In this document: one piece after another, positions 25,012 through 38,537 of the stretch
Position numbering within the stretch: position 1 is the stretch's first letter
Layout: each line of letters begins with the position of its first letter
DNA from: Brachypodius melanocephalos
Taxonomy: Eukaryota; Chordata; Aves; Passeriformes; Pycnonotidae
DNA: 64,000 nt
NCBI GenBank assembly: GCA_013398615.1
Contig: VZSR01003807.1
Span: 5,575,612 to 5,639,611 of the forward strand
Reading direction: 5' to 3'
Made by a program: the position numbers and the translations under genes
The notes under the pieces: model-generated
Database searches by the model: none
What the model was told of the DNA's origin: nothing
Seen by the model: only the letters and a program-made list of their open reading frames with translations

Positions 25012-25019
25012 ATTTGCAT
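25012..25019 (+). promoter_or_regulatory. POU octamer motif ATTTGCAT
   Basis: An exact octamer sits in a stretch (24940-25080) that is less AT-rich and more complex than its surroundings. One 8-mer is expected by chance about once per 30 kb of such sequence on both strands, so it is only suggestive. Confidence 0.25.
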
Positions 25020-27573
25020 GTACATACCAGCTGTCTTTACGGGCAGAGGACAATTATATCTTTCAGTTCATGCATAAAAGCTTAAAGTGAGGGAACTGGA
25101 AATGACTCATCTCTGTTTGGCCATTCATAGCTTTAAAAAGTATTTACAAGCTAAAATTTATCAAGAATTTAAAAATAACAACTGGTGAACATAAAAAAAG
25201 GGAAATTAGACTTCACATTGCTGTTTCCATAAACTGCCATTGCTGTAAGAACAGAAAAGTCTCTTTAAATAAACCATTCTGCACAGCAATGATTACAGAA
25301 ATAATTTCCTTGTAATTTGATACTACTTGTGAAAAATGTTGTCTTTTACTTGAATGCATGAGATACATTGATTTGGGGATTAGCATCAGGCTTTAAGAAA
25401 TAACATTCTTTATAGTGGGATATTTCTAGCTTTAAAAAACCCCAAAACAAAGCAAAGCCAGCCTCAAACAGCTTCTTGCCTACAGCATTAAATCCCATTT
25501 TGCTGTGCAGTGACTGCAGTGTTGCTCTGCATTTCTAACTGGAATCAAGTAAAATATTCCACAACACTTTATCATCGATTTCAATGACAGCAGGTTCTAT
25601 GCAGATGATTGGCCTACTTTTGTACCATGTTGTGGTTTGGCTGTGTCCCATTTGGTTTTCACAGTGAGCCATATGAACTCTTTAAGACTGCTTTAATGTA
25701 AAATGTAGATGGAAGCCAAAGACTGGAATGGCAGAGACTTTGCATATTTTAATTTTGATTTATATAACAAGGAAAGTGCAGTATTTTGAATTTGATGCAT
25801 TTCTTAGGAAAGTGGTATGGACAAGTTTATGGGCATTTTGTAATTCAGGCATTCGATCTATTTCATTTTTTATGTGGACAGCTGTATTTGAATTTGTAGT
25901 GACAGTAATTACGAGTTCTAGATTACCCAATGCACAGTGGAGCCATGGTTTTTGTATCATGGTCCCAGGAGAACAAGAGCTCAACAAGAGTTGATTCTCT
26001 CACTGTGGTGTGTGGCAGTGAATGATTTGCACTAACGTGAAGGGACTATCATGGTGGGAAAATGAAATTGATATTTCCAAACATTAACATAACTGAAATG
26101 AAAGATCCAATAGACAGATTTAGTAAAAAGGATTTCATTCTTGCATAAATTTGAGTTGCAGTGATTCCAGAGGAGCTAATAAGGATGGCTATTACATAAA
26201 TTGAATGAGTCCCATCAGCTGCCCCGGATGGTAATTAAACATGACCCAGACAAACCCATGCCCTTCCTAATCTCTGTTGGCTGGTTGTAACACACTTGCT
26301 GCGTGAAGCTCTTTCAAACAGATAATTCATCCTTAAATTTTTCTTCAGGGATCTATATTTATTTCTGCTCTGTCTGTAAAGAGGAGACAAACAAAAAGTC
26401 CTGGTTATCATAAAACAAAACCTGAAGCCAGTGCTGTGCTTGTGTACTCATGTCTGCTTTCTGATTTCTGCCACTTTATTCCACTTTTGTACTGTGCTAA
26501 TTCCACCTTCCTACTTCCAATTGCAGTGCAGTGTCTGCAGGCATACACAAAGATAAGTATGTGGAAACTTGAAAACATTGGATCAGAGTTTGTTTGAGAC
26601 ATAAAGTAGATCTTTTAAAATGCTTTTCCAAGGCTTTTTTTTTTCTTTCTGATTCATGTGATGCTGCACGCAGTATGGATTTGTATTTGTTGGCGTCTTG
26701 AGTAGGCTGCTTATCCTGCAGCTGTTATTTAAGATTATTTATGGTTTGCTGTTTCACTGCTGATGTTTGTTAGCAATAATACAACTGATTCTTTTATCAG
26801 ATGAGGAGTATCCTAAGGGAGCTGCCCAAAAGCAACCCTACACGTGGTATGTGATCACAATCTCCACTGAATATTGCTAGCAAGCATCTGAAGGGAAAGA
26901 TCCTCCTCTTTTTCCCTAGTACACAAAAAACTTGGGGCACTATAACTGTACTAAAACGTGTTTGAAAGTGGGCTGCAATGTTATGGAAAGAGTGCTGAGT
27001 GCTAAAAAGTTACTTTAGTGTTACTGTGCCAGCATTGCAATATGGGATTTGGAGCAATATGAGTAATTTCACTGGAATTCAGTGCTGCCACAGGCTTGTT
27101 TTGATGGGATCTCATGATTAATACTTTGATCTTTATCTAGAACTTCATTGGGAGTAACAGGTTTTGGTCATGGGATTAGGTGGCTCTGTCTATTGGGCAA
27201 CCACATTCTGAGGTATGACTGCCAGCCTGACCTGTCTGGAGTAGGAATGTGTGGTCTTGGTTGCCTGATGGTCTTTTTTGGGGTGCAAAGGGGGAAAGGA
27301 AAAGGGACAACTTATAGCTGAGGTCTATGCATCTCTACTTGGTTCTGAGAAAGTACGACTAGTATATCTGTCACGCAGGGCATCTGTCTGGAACTGACCA
27401 TTAAAAGATGTTGTGTGCTTCAGTGACTCCATTTCTGTGGAATGAGCAGTGGATTATTACAGTGGGAATAATTATGTGGAATTTAACTTTGATTATATTT
27501 ATTAGATCTAATTGTGTTTTATTATTCTAATGTGCATGTATTTTTTAATAGCTTGGAGCACAGTTGGTCTATT

Positions 27574-27629
27574 AAAACAAAACAAAAAAACCCCAAACAA
27601 ACAAAAAAAACAACAACAAAAAAACCCCC
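27574..27629. repeat. A/C-rich low-complexity tract in intron 1
   Basis: A 56-base run with only A and C on the + strand, such as aaaaaaaccccaaacaaac and caacaacaaaaaaaccccc. It is complementary in composition to the T/G-rich tracts in intron 4. Confidence 0.8.
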
Positions 27630-30298
27630 TGTGTGTAGGACTCATTTGCAGAAAAAACCCAAAACTGTTTCTTGAAACAGTCCCTTTTTTTTTCCTGTGC
27701 TTTTCTCTCTAAGGAAAAATAAACCTGGATTTGAAAAGCAACTCTAAGGATATTTTAGGTTGATTGTATATGAATGAATAAGTTTTAATGTGAATCATGG
27801 TGATAAAAAAGTACAGAAATACTAATTACCCAAGATATTTTGTTTGTTTAGTGTTTCAATCAAGCTCAGGATATGGTCCAGTGTATTTCTTACGAACTAC
27901 TTCTGCCAAAATTTCAGCTTACATAAGGAGCAGTGGTGATGAGCTATATATGTGTAGGTGTGGGTGACTGAAGCCCTGGGTTTTTTTAGATACATTTAAA
28001 AACATCATTCTGTAGCAGTTAGCTGGACTGCAAGTTTTTGGGGTTTTTTTCACTTTTATTCAGGCAGTTGATCTTTTTTTGGGAATGGGGTGAGTTGGTA
28101 CAAAGGGAACAGGGCAGAAGCAGAAAGAAGCTGTGAAAGGAAGTTGATGGACAGATGTTGAGACTTTACATTGTGTCACTTCATTCCTGCCTCTTCATAT
28201 GATAATAGAAGGCCAGTTGCATTTCATTAAATGCTTTAGAAATGGCAGCAAAGTGGGTTCAGGAGCTGTATCAGGCTATTATTTTCTCTAAGCAGCAGCA
28301 GCTTCCTGAATTCCTACATGGCAGTTCATGTAAAGAAAATTAGGGACAATGAGGTGGTCTTGTGTTACCTTGAGTGAAAAAATAACTGTTCCTCCTTCTA
28401 TTTCCATGTTGCTGCTGTCCAGAATTTTTTCTTCACACTGATGGAAATAGCTAGGCTTTCTGACCAGGGAGTGGGTTATGTTCTCTGATGTTAAACCTTG
28501 TTTTATTCTCAGATATATGCTGACCACGACTTCTTTCATCTGTAGTTGCACAGCAGGAGAACCTTAAGTAAGTTAGCAGTTTTGCAACAGTAAGAAGCAG
28601 TGGTGTGTGTAAAAATCAAAAATTGTAAAAGTAAACCCTAATATGTATAAAGCTAAATGTAAATACGGATGTACATAAATATTGAGGATTTCAACTTTCT
28701 GATGTCTTGATATATACAACTAAGTAGTGGCAGAAAAGCCTAGTCACAAATGAGATTTGAGACATTCTTATTTGTCAGTATAAGAATGAATATTTTTGGT
28801 CTGGAGATCTATATAAAAGTTATCAGGAATGCCAGCACTGTGAATCTGGTGTGAATTTGAAGCAGGAGAAAACAGATAAGTTTACAGTGGAAATAATTAC
28901 AGAAGGCACCTTTCATTCTAGAGTACTTTTGATGCTGAGGTCTGTTTCAGATGTCCCTTGAAGATGCAGAGACAGTATGTACCAGGGAAAATGTCACACC
29001 TATCCTTTCCTCTTCCTTGCACTGATAAGGAAAAAAAAATCACTGTAAAAAAGAAATCTATGTTGTAGCATCACAATAACTGTCTACATTAAAAGCTCCT
29101 AAAAGTCATGGAAGAAAAAAGGGAAAAACCCCAAAACATTGCCTTCATAAAAGAGATTGTGTATCCAAGTGCTATTTTGTCATGCAAAGAGTCAAGAAAT
29201 AATTTATGCTGAGAAATTGTTGAGGGAAATATTTGAAAGAATATAAAGGCCCAGTCATAGCAAGGGAGTTATGTTTCTTGGTTTTCTTCAAATTAAATCT
29301 AGAAGAAAATATCTGCACAAATACCTAGATGTGCATGTCTAGTTTTCATTTTTGTGGAATATAGTTCTAACTTTCTCCTTTCTCCTTTCTTCATCTATCT
29401 GTTGTTTGTTTATGGATACAAAGAAAAGCTTTTGTACATCTTGATAAATATTAAAAAGCTGTTAATAAAGTTGGAGATTAGCAGGCCTGGGGAACGCAGG
29501 TCCTGGAGAGGAAACAAAGCTAAGACATGCCTGGGAGCTAATGAGGAGGTTGAAGGAAATGTGTTATTTGTGTCCCACTTTAAAAACCATCTAATTTGAT
29601 GGAGTTCAGTTGTGCCTTGTGACTTTTGGCAGCTTGAGCACACATGTGAATTTACTTCTAAGGTAGAGATAGGCCAGACTGTATTGAATATGGAATAAAG
29701 TTTTACAAATTTGGGTTGTAAGGAATAGCGTGTATCAGGCTGGACTGACAAAAGATGCTGTTAGCAATAGATGCCCAAAAAGACATCAGAGAAGCTTCTT
29801 ACTTTAAAAGAGCTAGACAGAAAGCACTGTGGCTTTCCAGCAGTCTGTGAGAACCTGGCACAGACTGCTGCCTTCACATCACAAATCACCACAGAAACTA
29901 CAAGAGTAAAGAGGACAGAATTAAATACGTGCTGAGAGGAAGCTAACTACGCGGAAAACACAATATCAAATTCGCCAAAGATGCATATGGTGCCTAAAAG
30001 ATTTGGTAGTCAGACACATATAGGTTCTCCTTCATAATATATTGGTGTAATTAGGAAAGGTTTATAAATGTACCTGTGTAAGCTGCAATGATACTGCATT
30101 AGAACCTGAAGAGAAATCAAGGTGGAAGGACACGTGTCATTTAATGTTGGGGTGGAGGGGCATCTTGTTGATATTTTTAGAAAGATACTTTGTACTCTGT
30201 GCTACTGCTATATCATAATTGAGGAAGTTTCTGGTATTTAAAAGTAATTTTAAAATCTTCAGCTTCTGAAAGTTACTATATGAAAGCTTCTGAAAGAG

Positions 30299-30378
30299 CT
30301 ATTCTTACCTTTTGCTAGGAACGTCACATATATATGTCACTAAATGACATATAGCAAAAGGTAGGGATAAAAGAATAG
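30299..30378 (+). repeat. Long imperfect hairpin (80 nt)
   Basis: The left arm 30299-30317 (ctattcttaccttttgcta) pairs completely with the right arm 30352-30378 apart from one 8-base bulge on the right. Inside, tatatgtca and tgacatata form a further 9-bp stem around a 5-base loop. Total stem potential is about 28 bp. This could be a relic of a short inverted-repeat transposon or a transcribed hairpin; no known family is recognised. Confidence 0.7.
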
Positions 30379-33300
30379 TTTAATATTCTGCCTCAGCTTA
30401 TCCTCTTATACATATGTCGTATGTAAGAAAATTCACTGTGGGGGAAAGGTGTAAAATCTTAGTCACGATGAAAGCAAAATTTCAAGGAGCTTATGTTCAA
30501 TTTAGGGAGACAGTGCCTCACAGACTTGCTAATCTGGAAGAATGCTGAAAGCACTGTCACAAGCCTATCACAAATATTTTAATGTATTTTGAAGCTCTGG
30601 TTATGGCAAAGCTATAATAGCTGCTTTTTATAAAAAGTAAAATGTTGTTGTTGCAAATAATCAAGCCAATTTTCATTATGTTTTTGACTGCAGCAGCAAG
30701 CAAGTTTTTGGAACAAATCTTGAAGGAGGAAATGATAAGATATAATTAATTATTGAGTTTATGACAAAAGGGTAAAGAAAAACGATAAAATACAGCATGG
30801 TTTTAGCAAAGATCAATACGACTACACTGTTAACATTTTATTTACTGCTGCTTTCTAGACAATACAAGAGTGGTAAGAAGGTGTTAATCTGCATTTCTCT
30901 ACATAATGGTAGCACTGTAAATCATTTATCCAAAGAAAAGTCCTGGTGTTTTAGATAAGGGACTCTGTCACGTTACTTCACTGCCACCAGAGGAACAGCG
31001 TCGTTTTGGCCTGTTCCCCTCTAGTGCTGTGATTGATGGGCTCAGTCAGACTGTGGAAAGTTTATTACATAATTAACACAAGAGTAGATCTGTGTCCTGA
31101 CCTTTGTCCTGACCACAGCACTTGTAGGACTTGATATTTTCATTACCAAGTAAAATTCTCATTCTACTTCTGTCTTTCTATATTATGACACAAATTTCAA
31201 AGTTAGGAACTGAGCTGACCTTAGGATTTCATTCACAGGATGAAGGTCTGCATTAATTAGATTTTCACATGCTTTCTGGCATGATTTGTGGAAATATGGA
31301 GTATGTTTAAGTAATCTTATAACAGACCACTGGGTTATATACTGAAATTGGTGGTGTTGTCATGTCTCATAGTCAGCACAAATGAACAAGCTGTTTTAAA
31401 ATACAGCTGGCTTGGTTCAGTGAAGGAAAACTAGAGATCAAGTAGGAGATGAGGTTTTTTTGAAAACTTTTTGTAGCATCCTTTCTGGGATGAATTTTTA
31501 CTTCCTTAATTCAGTGATCTCTCTTATTCACCTTTCATTTTGGAGAATACTTTTTTCAAATTTTGTCAGACCTCCGCTTTTTCCATCAGGACATTTCTGG
31601 AATAATTTCAGGACCATTTGAATGAGGTGCTACTTTGCCCTGCGTGCACTGTCGTGGCCCTGGGGACAGCGGCAGGACTCTTTTTCAGTGGCAGCTTATG
31701 CACTTGCTTCCAAAAGGGAGCCTGCAAACATGTTCCCTGGCTCTCTTTGGGATGTCCCAAGCACTTGAAGCTGTTAGCATTATGTGATGCTCTTTCTTTT
31801 TCTGTGTAATGTGTTGCTCATTCTTAGCTGAGTTGAAATCTCAGTTATACGCTTATTAAAGCTGTCTTACACCACCCAGAATCTGTTTAAATTGTTAGTG
31901 ATAATTGTAAGGCTAAAATAAAAGAAAAAAAAGAATACTTGCTTGAGTTGCACAGGGGTTGGTGTACTCTGGTCCTTCCTTAGAGGTAGTGAAGAGTTAC
32001 ATGGAAAATTTTTAACACTAAACAAGGGTACTATGAGAGATAGAACATTGTAGAAGGGGCGAGACTGAGGTGCCAAGAAATTCAGACAACTTGGCAAAAG
32101 TAAAGAGTGGTGTTTACTGTCAGTACAGGACTGACAAATGTAAAATTAATAATTCATCATTTTATTCTAGTTGTTTGAATAGTCTATGAATGTATCCAAT
32201 CAAAACATTATTCACTGTAATTTAATAAATAGATATTTCTGACTTTGAAATTACATTGAACTGTGTGTAGGCAGACATAGAAAAATGTGGGAGTGAGGGA
32301 GATAGTGTTGATATATGCCTGTTTCTTAATTCTCAGGCTTAGAAAGGCTTCCTACTTTGACTTCTGAATTTAAAATGATGTGTGGGTTTAGTTCATACCA
32401 TGTGAACACAGCCAGGAAATCTGGAGGCAGAACATTAGAGAAGGAAGGACAATCTTCTTTGGCATTTCCACACATCCCTGACTATATTAATGTTTTGAAT
32501 ACTGAAATACAAGATATAAATATGAAAAAATATTATTTTATGTATAATATGGTAATATACAGTATAAATATATAAAGATATCAATATACAGCATCTGTGG
32601 GGCCTTTTTCCCTCTTAGAAATAGGTTTTTATACTAAGCAGTGAAGACAGAGATCAGCTATTATACTGATAATAAGAACAAAAGGAAATATATTTGACAG
32701 TATTATAGCAATGTGTGCCCTAACTCTAGACCTTGACCAACTTTGTTATATTTAAGGTTTATGTTGCTTAGAAATTATAGGCTTAAAACACATTTTATGT
32801 TGTGCCTGTTCAAAGCAGATGGCCTTTTTTTTTTCCTTTTGTTATGAAACTATTTTGTGTGGAGGCCTGTTGCTTACTAGGTTTTCTATGTTTTATGTAA
32901 CCAGACTGTGAGAAATCTGTCACATGATTTTAGGAAAGTATCTGTCAATAAAAATTCAATCCCTTAAAAAAATTTAAAAAGAAAAAAGAAAACAAAACAG
33001 CTAAAGCAACCTCACAGGATGAGAAATCTAGAACAGTTTACCAATCTAAATCAGAAGAGGATTAAAAACTCTGCAGTGAGAAAGAACAATAAATAAAGTT
33101 TCTAATCCTGAGATATTGGGCATAATCTCCCAGGTCAGTCTTCAGGCAAACAACAGACAAAATTAAATTGCTTCTTTTATACTGCAAATGCATATTTAAT
33201 ATGCACTTATGTGGTACTTGGGCTTATTATTTGAGGAAAAGTTGGCTAGAATACCAATTTCTGTTTTGTTCCCCAGGTTACATGTGCATCTTGGAAAACC

Positions 33301-33543
33301 TCTTCTTTCTCAGCAGTCGCGTGTTGCACATTATATTAAGGCTGAGTGGTACAGGTTAGCTGAAAAACTGGACATTTGAAAAGATTGTGAAATGAAAAGA
33401 AAATAGTAAAGTACTTTAATACATCTTTATCACTGAGTTAATAATTTTATCTGTTAAATGAGTGTGCTTGATATATTTGAGACCTAGTAAAGTAGGTTGA
33501 ACTGCAAAAAAGGGAAAATGGAGTGTGATTGATCTGCCCTGAA

Positions 33544-33601
33544 AAATTATTCATTAAGCTTTTGCTTAATGTTTAGTTAAATTATTCATTAAGCTTTTGC
33601 T
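33544..33601. repeat. Direct duplication, two exact 23-bp copies
   Basis: aaattattcattaagcttttgct occurs at 33544-33566 and again at 33579-33601, separated by 12 bases. The exact match suggests a recent local duplication. Confidence 0.85.
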
Positions 33602-33920
33602 GTATAGTTTGGGCGAAAATGATGAATGTGTGAATACGTACTGAAAATTATTTAAGAAATTACATGTAGTGCAACTGCCATCTCAGCTAAAAATATGAAC
33701 ATCTTTGCAGTATTTTTGTCTCTCTGGCATTCTGGGGCATGTTTGGCACTGCACTGTTCAGGTGCTTTGCCAGATGACTGAGGCCTGAGTTAGCTGCCAC
33801 CTTGCTGGCAGCATACATAGAAAAAGAGATAGAAAAAGAATTGGAACAAAGGAATGATTTAGGCTAATACGGAACAGCAGATAGCTGAACTACTGGATTT
33901 CCTAACTTTTGAATGCAACT

Positions 33921-33977
33921 CTTTTTTTTTTTTTTTTTTTTCTTTCTTNNNNNNNNNNNNNNNNCCCCCCCCCCCCC
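33921..33977. other. Assembly gap (16 N) between poly-T/CT and poly-C
   Basis: N bases at 33949-33964 are preceded by about 20 T and tctttctt and followed by 13 C. The homopolymers probably stopped sequencing; the true gap length is unknown. It falls inside the intron and does not affect coding sequence. Confidence 0.98.
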
Positions 33978-35934
33978 GCTCCTATTTTCTCTCTGTTTTT
34001 TTAGTAGGGTTTGTTGTTGTTGTTGTTATTTTTTGTTTAAAGCTATGTCCATAGCTGAAATCCTTTCTAAATGAGAAACCATGAGAAAACTGTCTTTTCA
34101 CATTTTGCAAGACTAAAAGAAAATATCGTAAATGGAAATTCACCATTTTGTCTATTTCTTCTTCCTTTTCCTTTATTTCCTGTACTGTCTCCCAGAAATA
34201 GAGCAAGGCCTATGGTACGTTTGCTTCATAAGCTTCAAAGCTTATAAAATCACTTTGCTGTGTGAGCATTTCTGATCTTACTAAAATGGATGAAAAAAGG
34301 AGCAAACTGGGGAAAAGGAAGCAAGCAGATATCAGCTTTTGAAGATGTGAGCAATATGTGCATAAGCCAAGTTAAATCTCGAGGTGGCTGAGTAGGGTGT
34401 TGAGAGCTGGTGTTATACTGGAGCCTTTCACTGTGCATTAGGAAGAATAAAAAAGGGAAGTCTGTCTCCAGTGTTTGCAGGTTAAGATGTGCTGATGCAG
34501 CTGCTGTGTTAATGGTGAAAATGTGGTGAGCTCTGGTTCCTTGGAGAGACAATCACTGAGGCTGGCAGAAGGAGGAGCTTTTGGAGCATAACTCATTTTG
34601 GTCATTAGTCTCAACCGGAGCTCACTGACAGCTGTGCTCCTGGGCTTTTGCAAATTCAGGAGGATAAGGAGGATAGAAGACACATCTTTAAATACAAATG
34701 AGAGGTTACAACAGCAAGATCCTCAGGGAAGCATCATTGCAAGCTCTGCTGTAGTGCAGTGCCTCAGTGCATGTGTGTGTGTTTTCAGTATGACTATGAC
34801 TACTCTAGCTTTCTTCCAGCTCTCACTTCCATTCGTGTCTCTTACTCCCTGCAATAATTAAGCAAATTCAAAGCTAATAACATTTTTATGATATTGCTTT
34901 GTCTTAAGGATTTTCTTGCTCACCTTGTAGTTCTTTAAAAAGCTTGTCTTCTGAGCATATTGGAGATCTATAAGGTGAATTCATTGGGTCGGGATTTGCT
35001 TGTATTTCTCTGTGGACAATACTGAACACTCTTTTACCCACATTCTTCATGCAGGAAGATAGTGTGAATGGAAACCGTACTGGAACATGGGAATTTTCAT
35101 TCAGTAGTGAATAGATTACACATTCTACAGAGTTGGCTTTCATGAACAGTGGTGTTCAATTCTTGACCATAGGGCTTGGATGAGGACCCGTTGTGTCATA
35201 GTGGAGGAGACAAGATCAATAGTGTTTCATCTTCATGGAATGGGAGAAAGAGGCAGATCATACAGAGGTGGAGAACAAGGAACTTGGAAGCTGAGCCAGA
35301 AGACTCTGGCTGAGTCACCATAGCAAAATTATAACGGAACATCCACAGAAGGCCAGAGTACCTGAGACTTCCAAATTAATCTCATGTTCTCATTCTTTTA
35401 GTTGATTAATTGTGTAATCCTTTGCAAGAGAAGAAAAAAAATAATAGTCTTCTTATTCTGTACTGGGGTTTAGTAAGTCATTCTAAGCTCCTAAAAAATA
35501 TTTCCTGAGTTTATAGTTGCCTTACTTGGTGAAGATTTTTGGCAGGATCCTCAGAATACTGATTGATCTAAAGCTGAAGTTCTTGTCTGATTAATAATTT
35601 AGTATGCTTCTCATCCCTTGCCAAAATAATTAGGGGAAAAGTAAGAGTAGGGCTCAGGAACTTCATGACCTGGGGTTTCTAGGAAGAAGTGTTTTAAACA
35701 TGAATAGTGATAATTTAACCTCTTAGGGAAAAAGATATCTCAGAGATCTTGGCTTTAGTTTTTACTGTTTTCATGGCAGGTAGAGGCACTCAAGAGAAAT
35801 TCTTTGCCATTCCATTTAAACCTATAGCAGAAATCAGCCGATAATCTAATAATTATGAAATTATTAATCATTTACTTATTCCAGATTATTTGCAAATGTC
35901 TTCATCTGAAGATATTATCTCACATAAGTTACGA

Positions 35935-35986
35935 ATATGTTAATATTCGTAATTTGAATATGTTAATATATGTTAATATATATTAA
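35935..35986. repeat. AT-rich tandem repeat of atgttaatat
   Basis: Several imperfect copies of a unit close to atatgttaat follow each other, including a local palindrome attacgaat-like segment near the left end. Simple AT-rich sequence. Confidence 0.6.
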
Positions 35987-38370
35987 GGTGTCTGAGGCCA
36001 AAAGTTGTTGCTGCTGCCTAAACTAATGATGTAAAATTGTATCTCAAAATCTTGTATTTTACTGAAATTTAGCTTGAGATCAGTTTAGATCAAATTGTGG
36101 ATTCTTCTAGGTTAAAAAGTACTTGCTAATATAATTAATTTTTATTATCCTATTTATTCCAAGAACACTTCGTGCTCAGATGGATAAAATTATCTCTTAC
36201 CACAATCTGCATTAATTAAATTCACTAATGACTTTTTTACACATATACTTATGTTGTTTAAATACTAAAGCATTTTTAGAAAATAGTTAAAAACTACTAT
36301 AAAAATTAAACTCCAATTGAATAGCAATTAAGATTCTGAACAATGTATTTAAACTTGAGCAAGACTGATAACTGCTATAAAAATTAGCAAATGAATGGAA
36401 GGATTAAGGTGGGGGGAAAGCCTTATTTCCTGTTTCATAATTTGCAGATATTGTTCCTGCTAATTAGATCCAAAAAAGGGAAGAGGTTATTCTGGTTCTG
36501 AATATACAGGAGAAGACTCTCTAAACATGACAAGATTATTTGAATGTTGAAATGTCCAGGGGAAAAAAAAAGAAAATCTGTCAAGTCTAGCATTCAGTAG
36601 TAATGGATAAAATTTCAATATAAAATATATCATGCAGAAATGTGTCATTTTCTTGCATGATTCTTTCTTTTTGGGTATGAGCAAAGTGATCCTCTGTGGT
36701 CAGCAAGAAAGACTGCCTTGAACTAATTAATTATTTTGAGGAATTAACTTCTGAAGTGTGATAGAGGGATATGTTGAATAAGCAATTTTGTTTGCATTGC
36801 ATTTTAGGTGGTGTAAACAAGGAACAGAGGCAAACTAACTGGCAAATGTAACAAAATTTATGTCTCACACAAGTTTATCTCATCGCTTATCTCCAGTTTT
36901 ATTCTCTTGAATGTATTGTATTTTGTCTGATAAAAGGCTAGCAAACTTGGACTAAAAATCAGATAATTATCAGATCTTTAGATATGGAGAAGAAAATCTT
37001 AGAAACAACTTCAACCATTTTAATGCATTGTTTATTTTAGGGTGTATTGCCACATGAAGTTAAAATAATTCAGAAACTTCTAGCCAAATGTCACTTACAG
37101 TATCCTTTTTAAATTGCTTCCAGGTGTTTAAAAGAAAAGTCTTTTTAATACGTTTAGAAAGCCTGGGAAATTTTACATTTTGAATAAACTCAATGTTCAA
37201 TCAGGAATCTTGCATGTAAAAACCAGTAGAATTATAATTATCAATATTATTTTATTATGCTAAATTATACTAAAATGCTTTCTTAACACAGTTTTGGGAT
37301 TTGTTTGTTTCTTTTAAAATACCTTTGGCTTTGAATGAGTAGGCGGAAAAAACAGGCTATAGAAACTTAATTAGGTACTAACTGTATTCTCAGCTAGTTT
37401 ATACTCAAAATTAACTTTATTACTCCATTTGTCTTTTCTCTTTTAGTAGATCTATTTCATCTCTTCATCAATATCATGTGAATCTGAACTTTGGCATCTT
37501 TTTCCATCTGACATTTTAGAGCTAAAGCAACTTAATATTCTTACAATGTAGATTTTACTGCAACCTGTGTATGTAACTAATTTTTATAGTCTATTTCAGG
37601 CAAAACTCACAAAGAACTGTCATATTTCGAACCACTAACATTTTCTACTCTAATGTATTTCATAACATATGCTTGCTTTCATGTTCTGGTTGGATAACAA
37701 AAGAAAACACTTTGACCATGAAATCTGGCCCTATAAGTGGAATAAATATCTTCTTGCTCTTTAAAAGCTTTTTACTTCTCTGCATTGCTGCTTGTGACAC
37801 TGCATTTTAGTTTGGAGCACTCTACCATTCTGGAGCTGTATACAATACAATTTTATACAGAATAGTTATGAAGGGCTTTTGTTACTATTATTTTATTGAG
37901 AGTTTCTCCAAAGAAATACAGAAAATTTCTCAAAGACTGTAACAATTTTATGATTCAAAAAACAATGGCTCATTCCAGGAGTTGAGAGGCTAAACTTTAT
38001 ACTAACTTTGTGTGACATCTTTGGAAGAAGTTGTTTCATCTCTTGCTAATATCTTGATTTTACCTTTGAAACAATTGTATAGGAAGTTGATGCTACAATA
38101 ACAACTCATGAGTTTTGTTCCTGTTTCACAGTGCAGCCAGCACATATAATATATACATATATTTTCTTTAATATCTTAATTGTTCAGTCTCCAGATCACT
38201 TACAATCATTGTTTAGAAATATTTTATATTAAAGACTTATCATCAGATACATTTCTTAGGTTTTTTTTATTTAATTTTTTTTTACTGCTTCCAACACACA
38301 TAGTGATGCCTAAATATTTGTGTCCTGTGTGTAGCTACAAATTCTTATTGATCTCTCATCACCTTGGCAG

Positions 38371-38537
38371 GACGAACTCTGCTGGAAAAGCTCTTCAGCC
38401 AGCAGGAAAATGCACCGCAAGAAGAAGCAGAAAAACTGTGTTCTCGCATTATTGCGATGGGTCTTTTGCTTCCCTTCACTGACTGCTTCAGAGAGCCATG
38501 TAACCAGAGTGCCAAGCAAAGCACACCCACGTTTGAT
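38371..38537 (+). CDS. FMN2: Formin-2, second coding exon (end of codon 522, residues 523-577)
   Basis: Bounded by cttggcag|GA and GAT|gtaagt. The first two bases finish the Gly codon begun in exon A, giving GRTLLEKLFSQQEN, then EEAEKLCSRIIAMGLLLPF, then TDCFREPCNQ and ending PTFD. These match the corresponding formin-2 segment closely, including TLLEKLFSQQEN and SRIIAMGLLLPF, and this is the most conserved stretch outside the ends of exon A. Length is 167 nt, entering in phase 1 and leaving in phase 0. The acceptor has a short, interrupted pyrimidine tract and looks weaker than its neighbours. The helix - Gly-Leu-Leu turn - Phe pattern resembles a DEP domain core (see findings). Reading past the donor runs 25 codons into the intron before a stop. 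Confidence 0.95.

Larger units (their letters stand above)
23239..38370 (+). other. FMN2 intron between exons A and B (15,132 bp)
   Basis: Bounded by gtgagc and cttggcag. AT-rich and non-coding: a 130-codon frame at 23316-23708 just after the donor has no recognisable product. It contains an A/C-rich tract at 27574-27629, an octamer-type motif at 25012, a long hairpin at 30299-30378, a 23-bp direct duplication at 33544-33601 and the assembly gap at 33949. I saw no nested gene on either strand. Confidence 0.9.
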
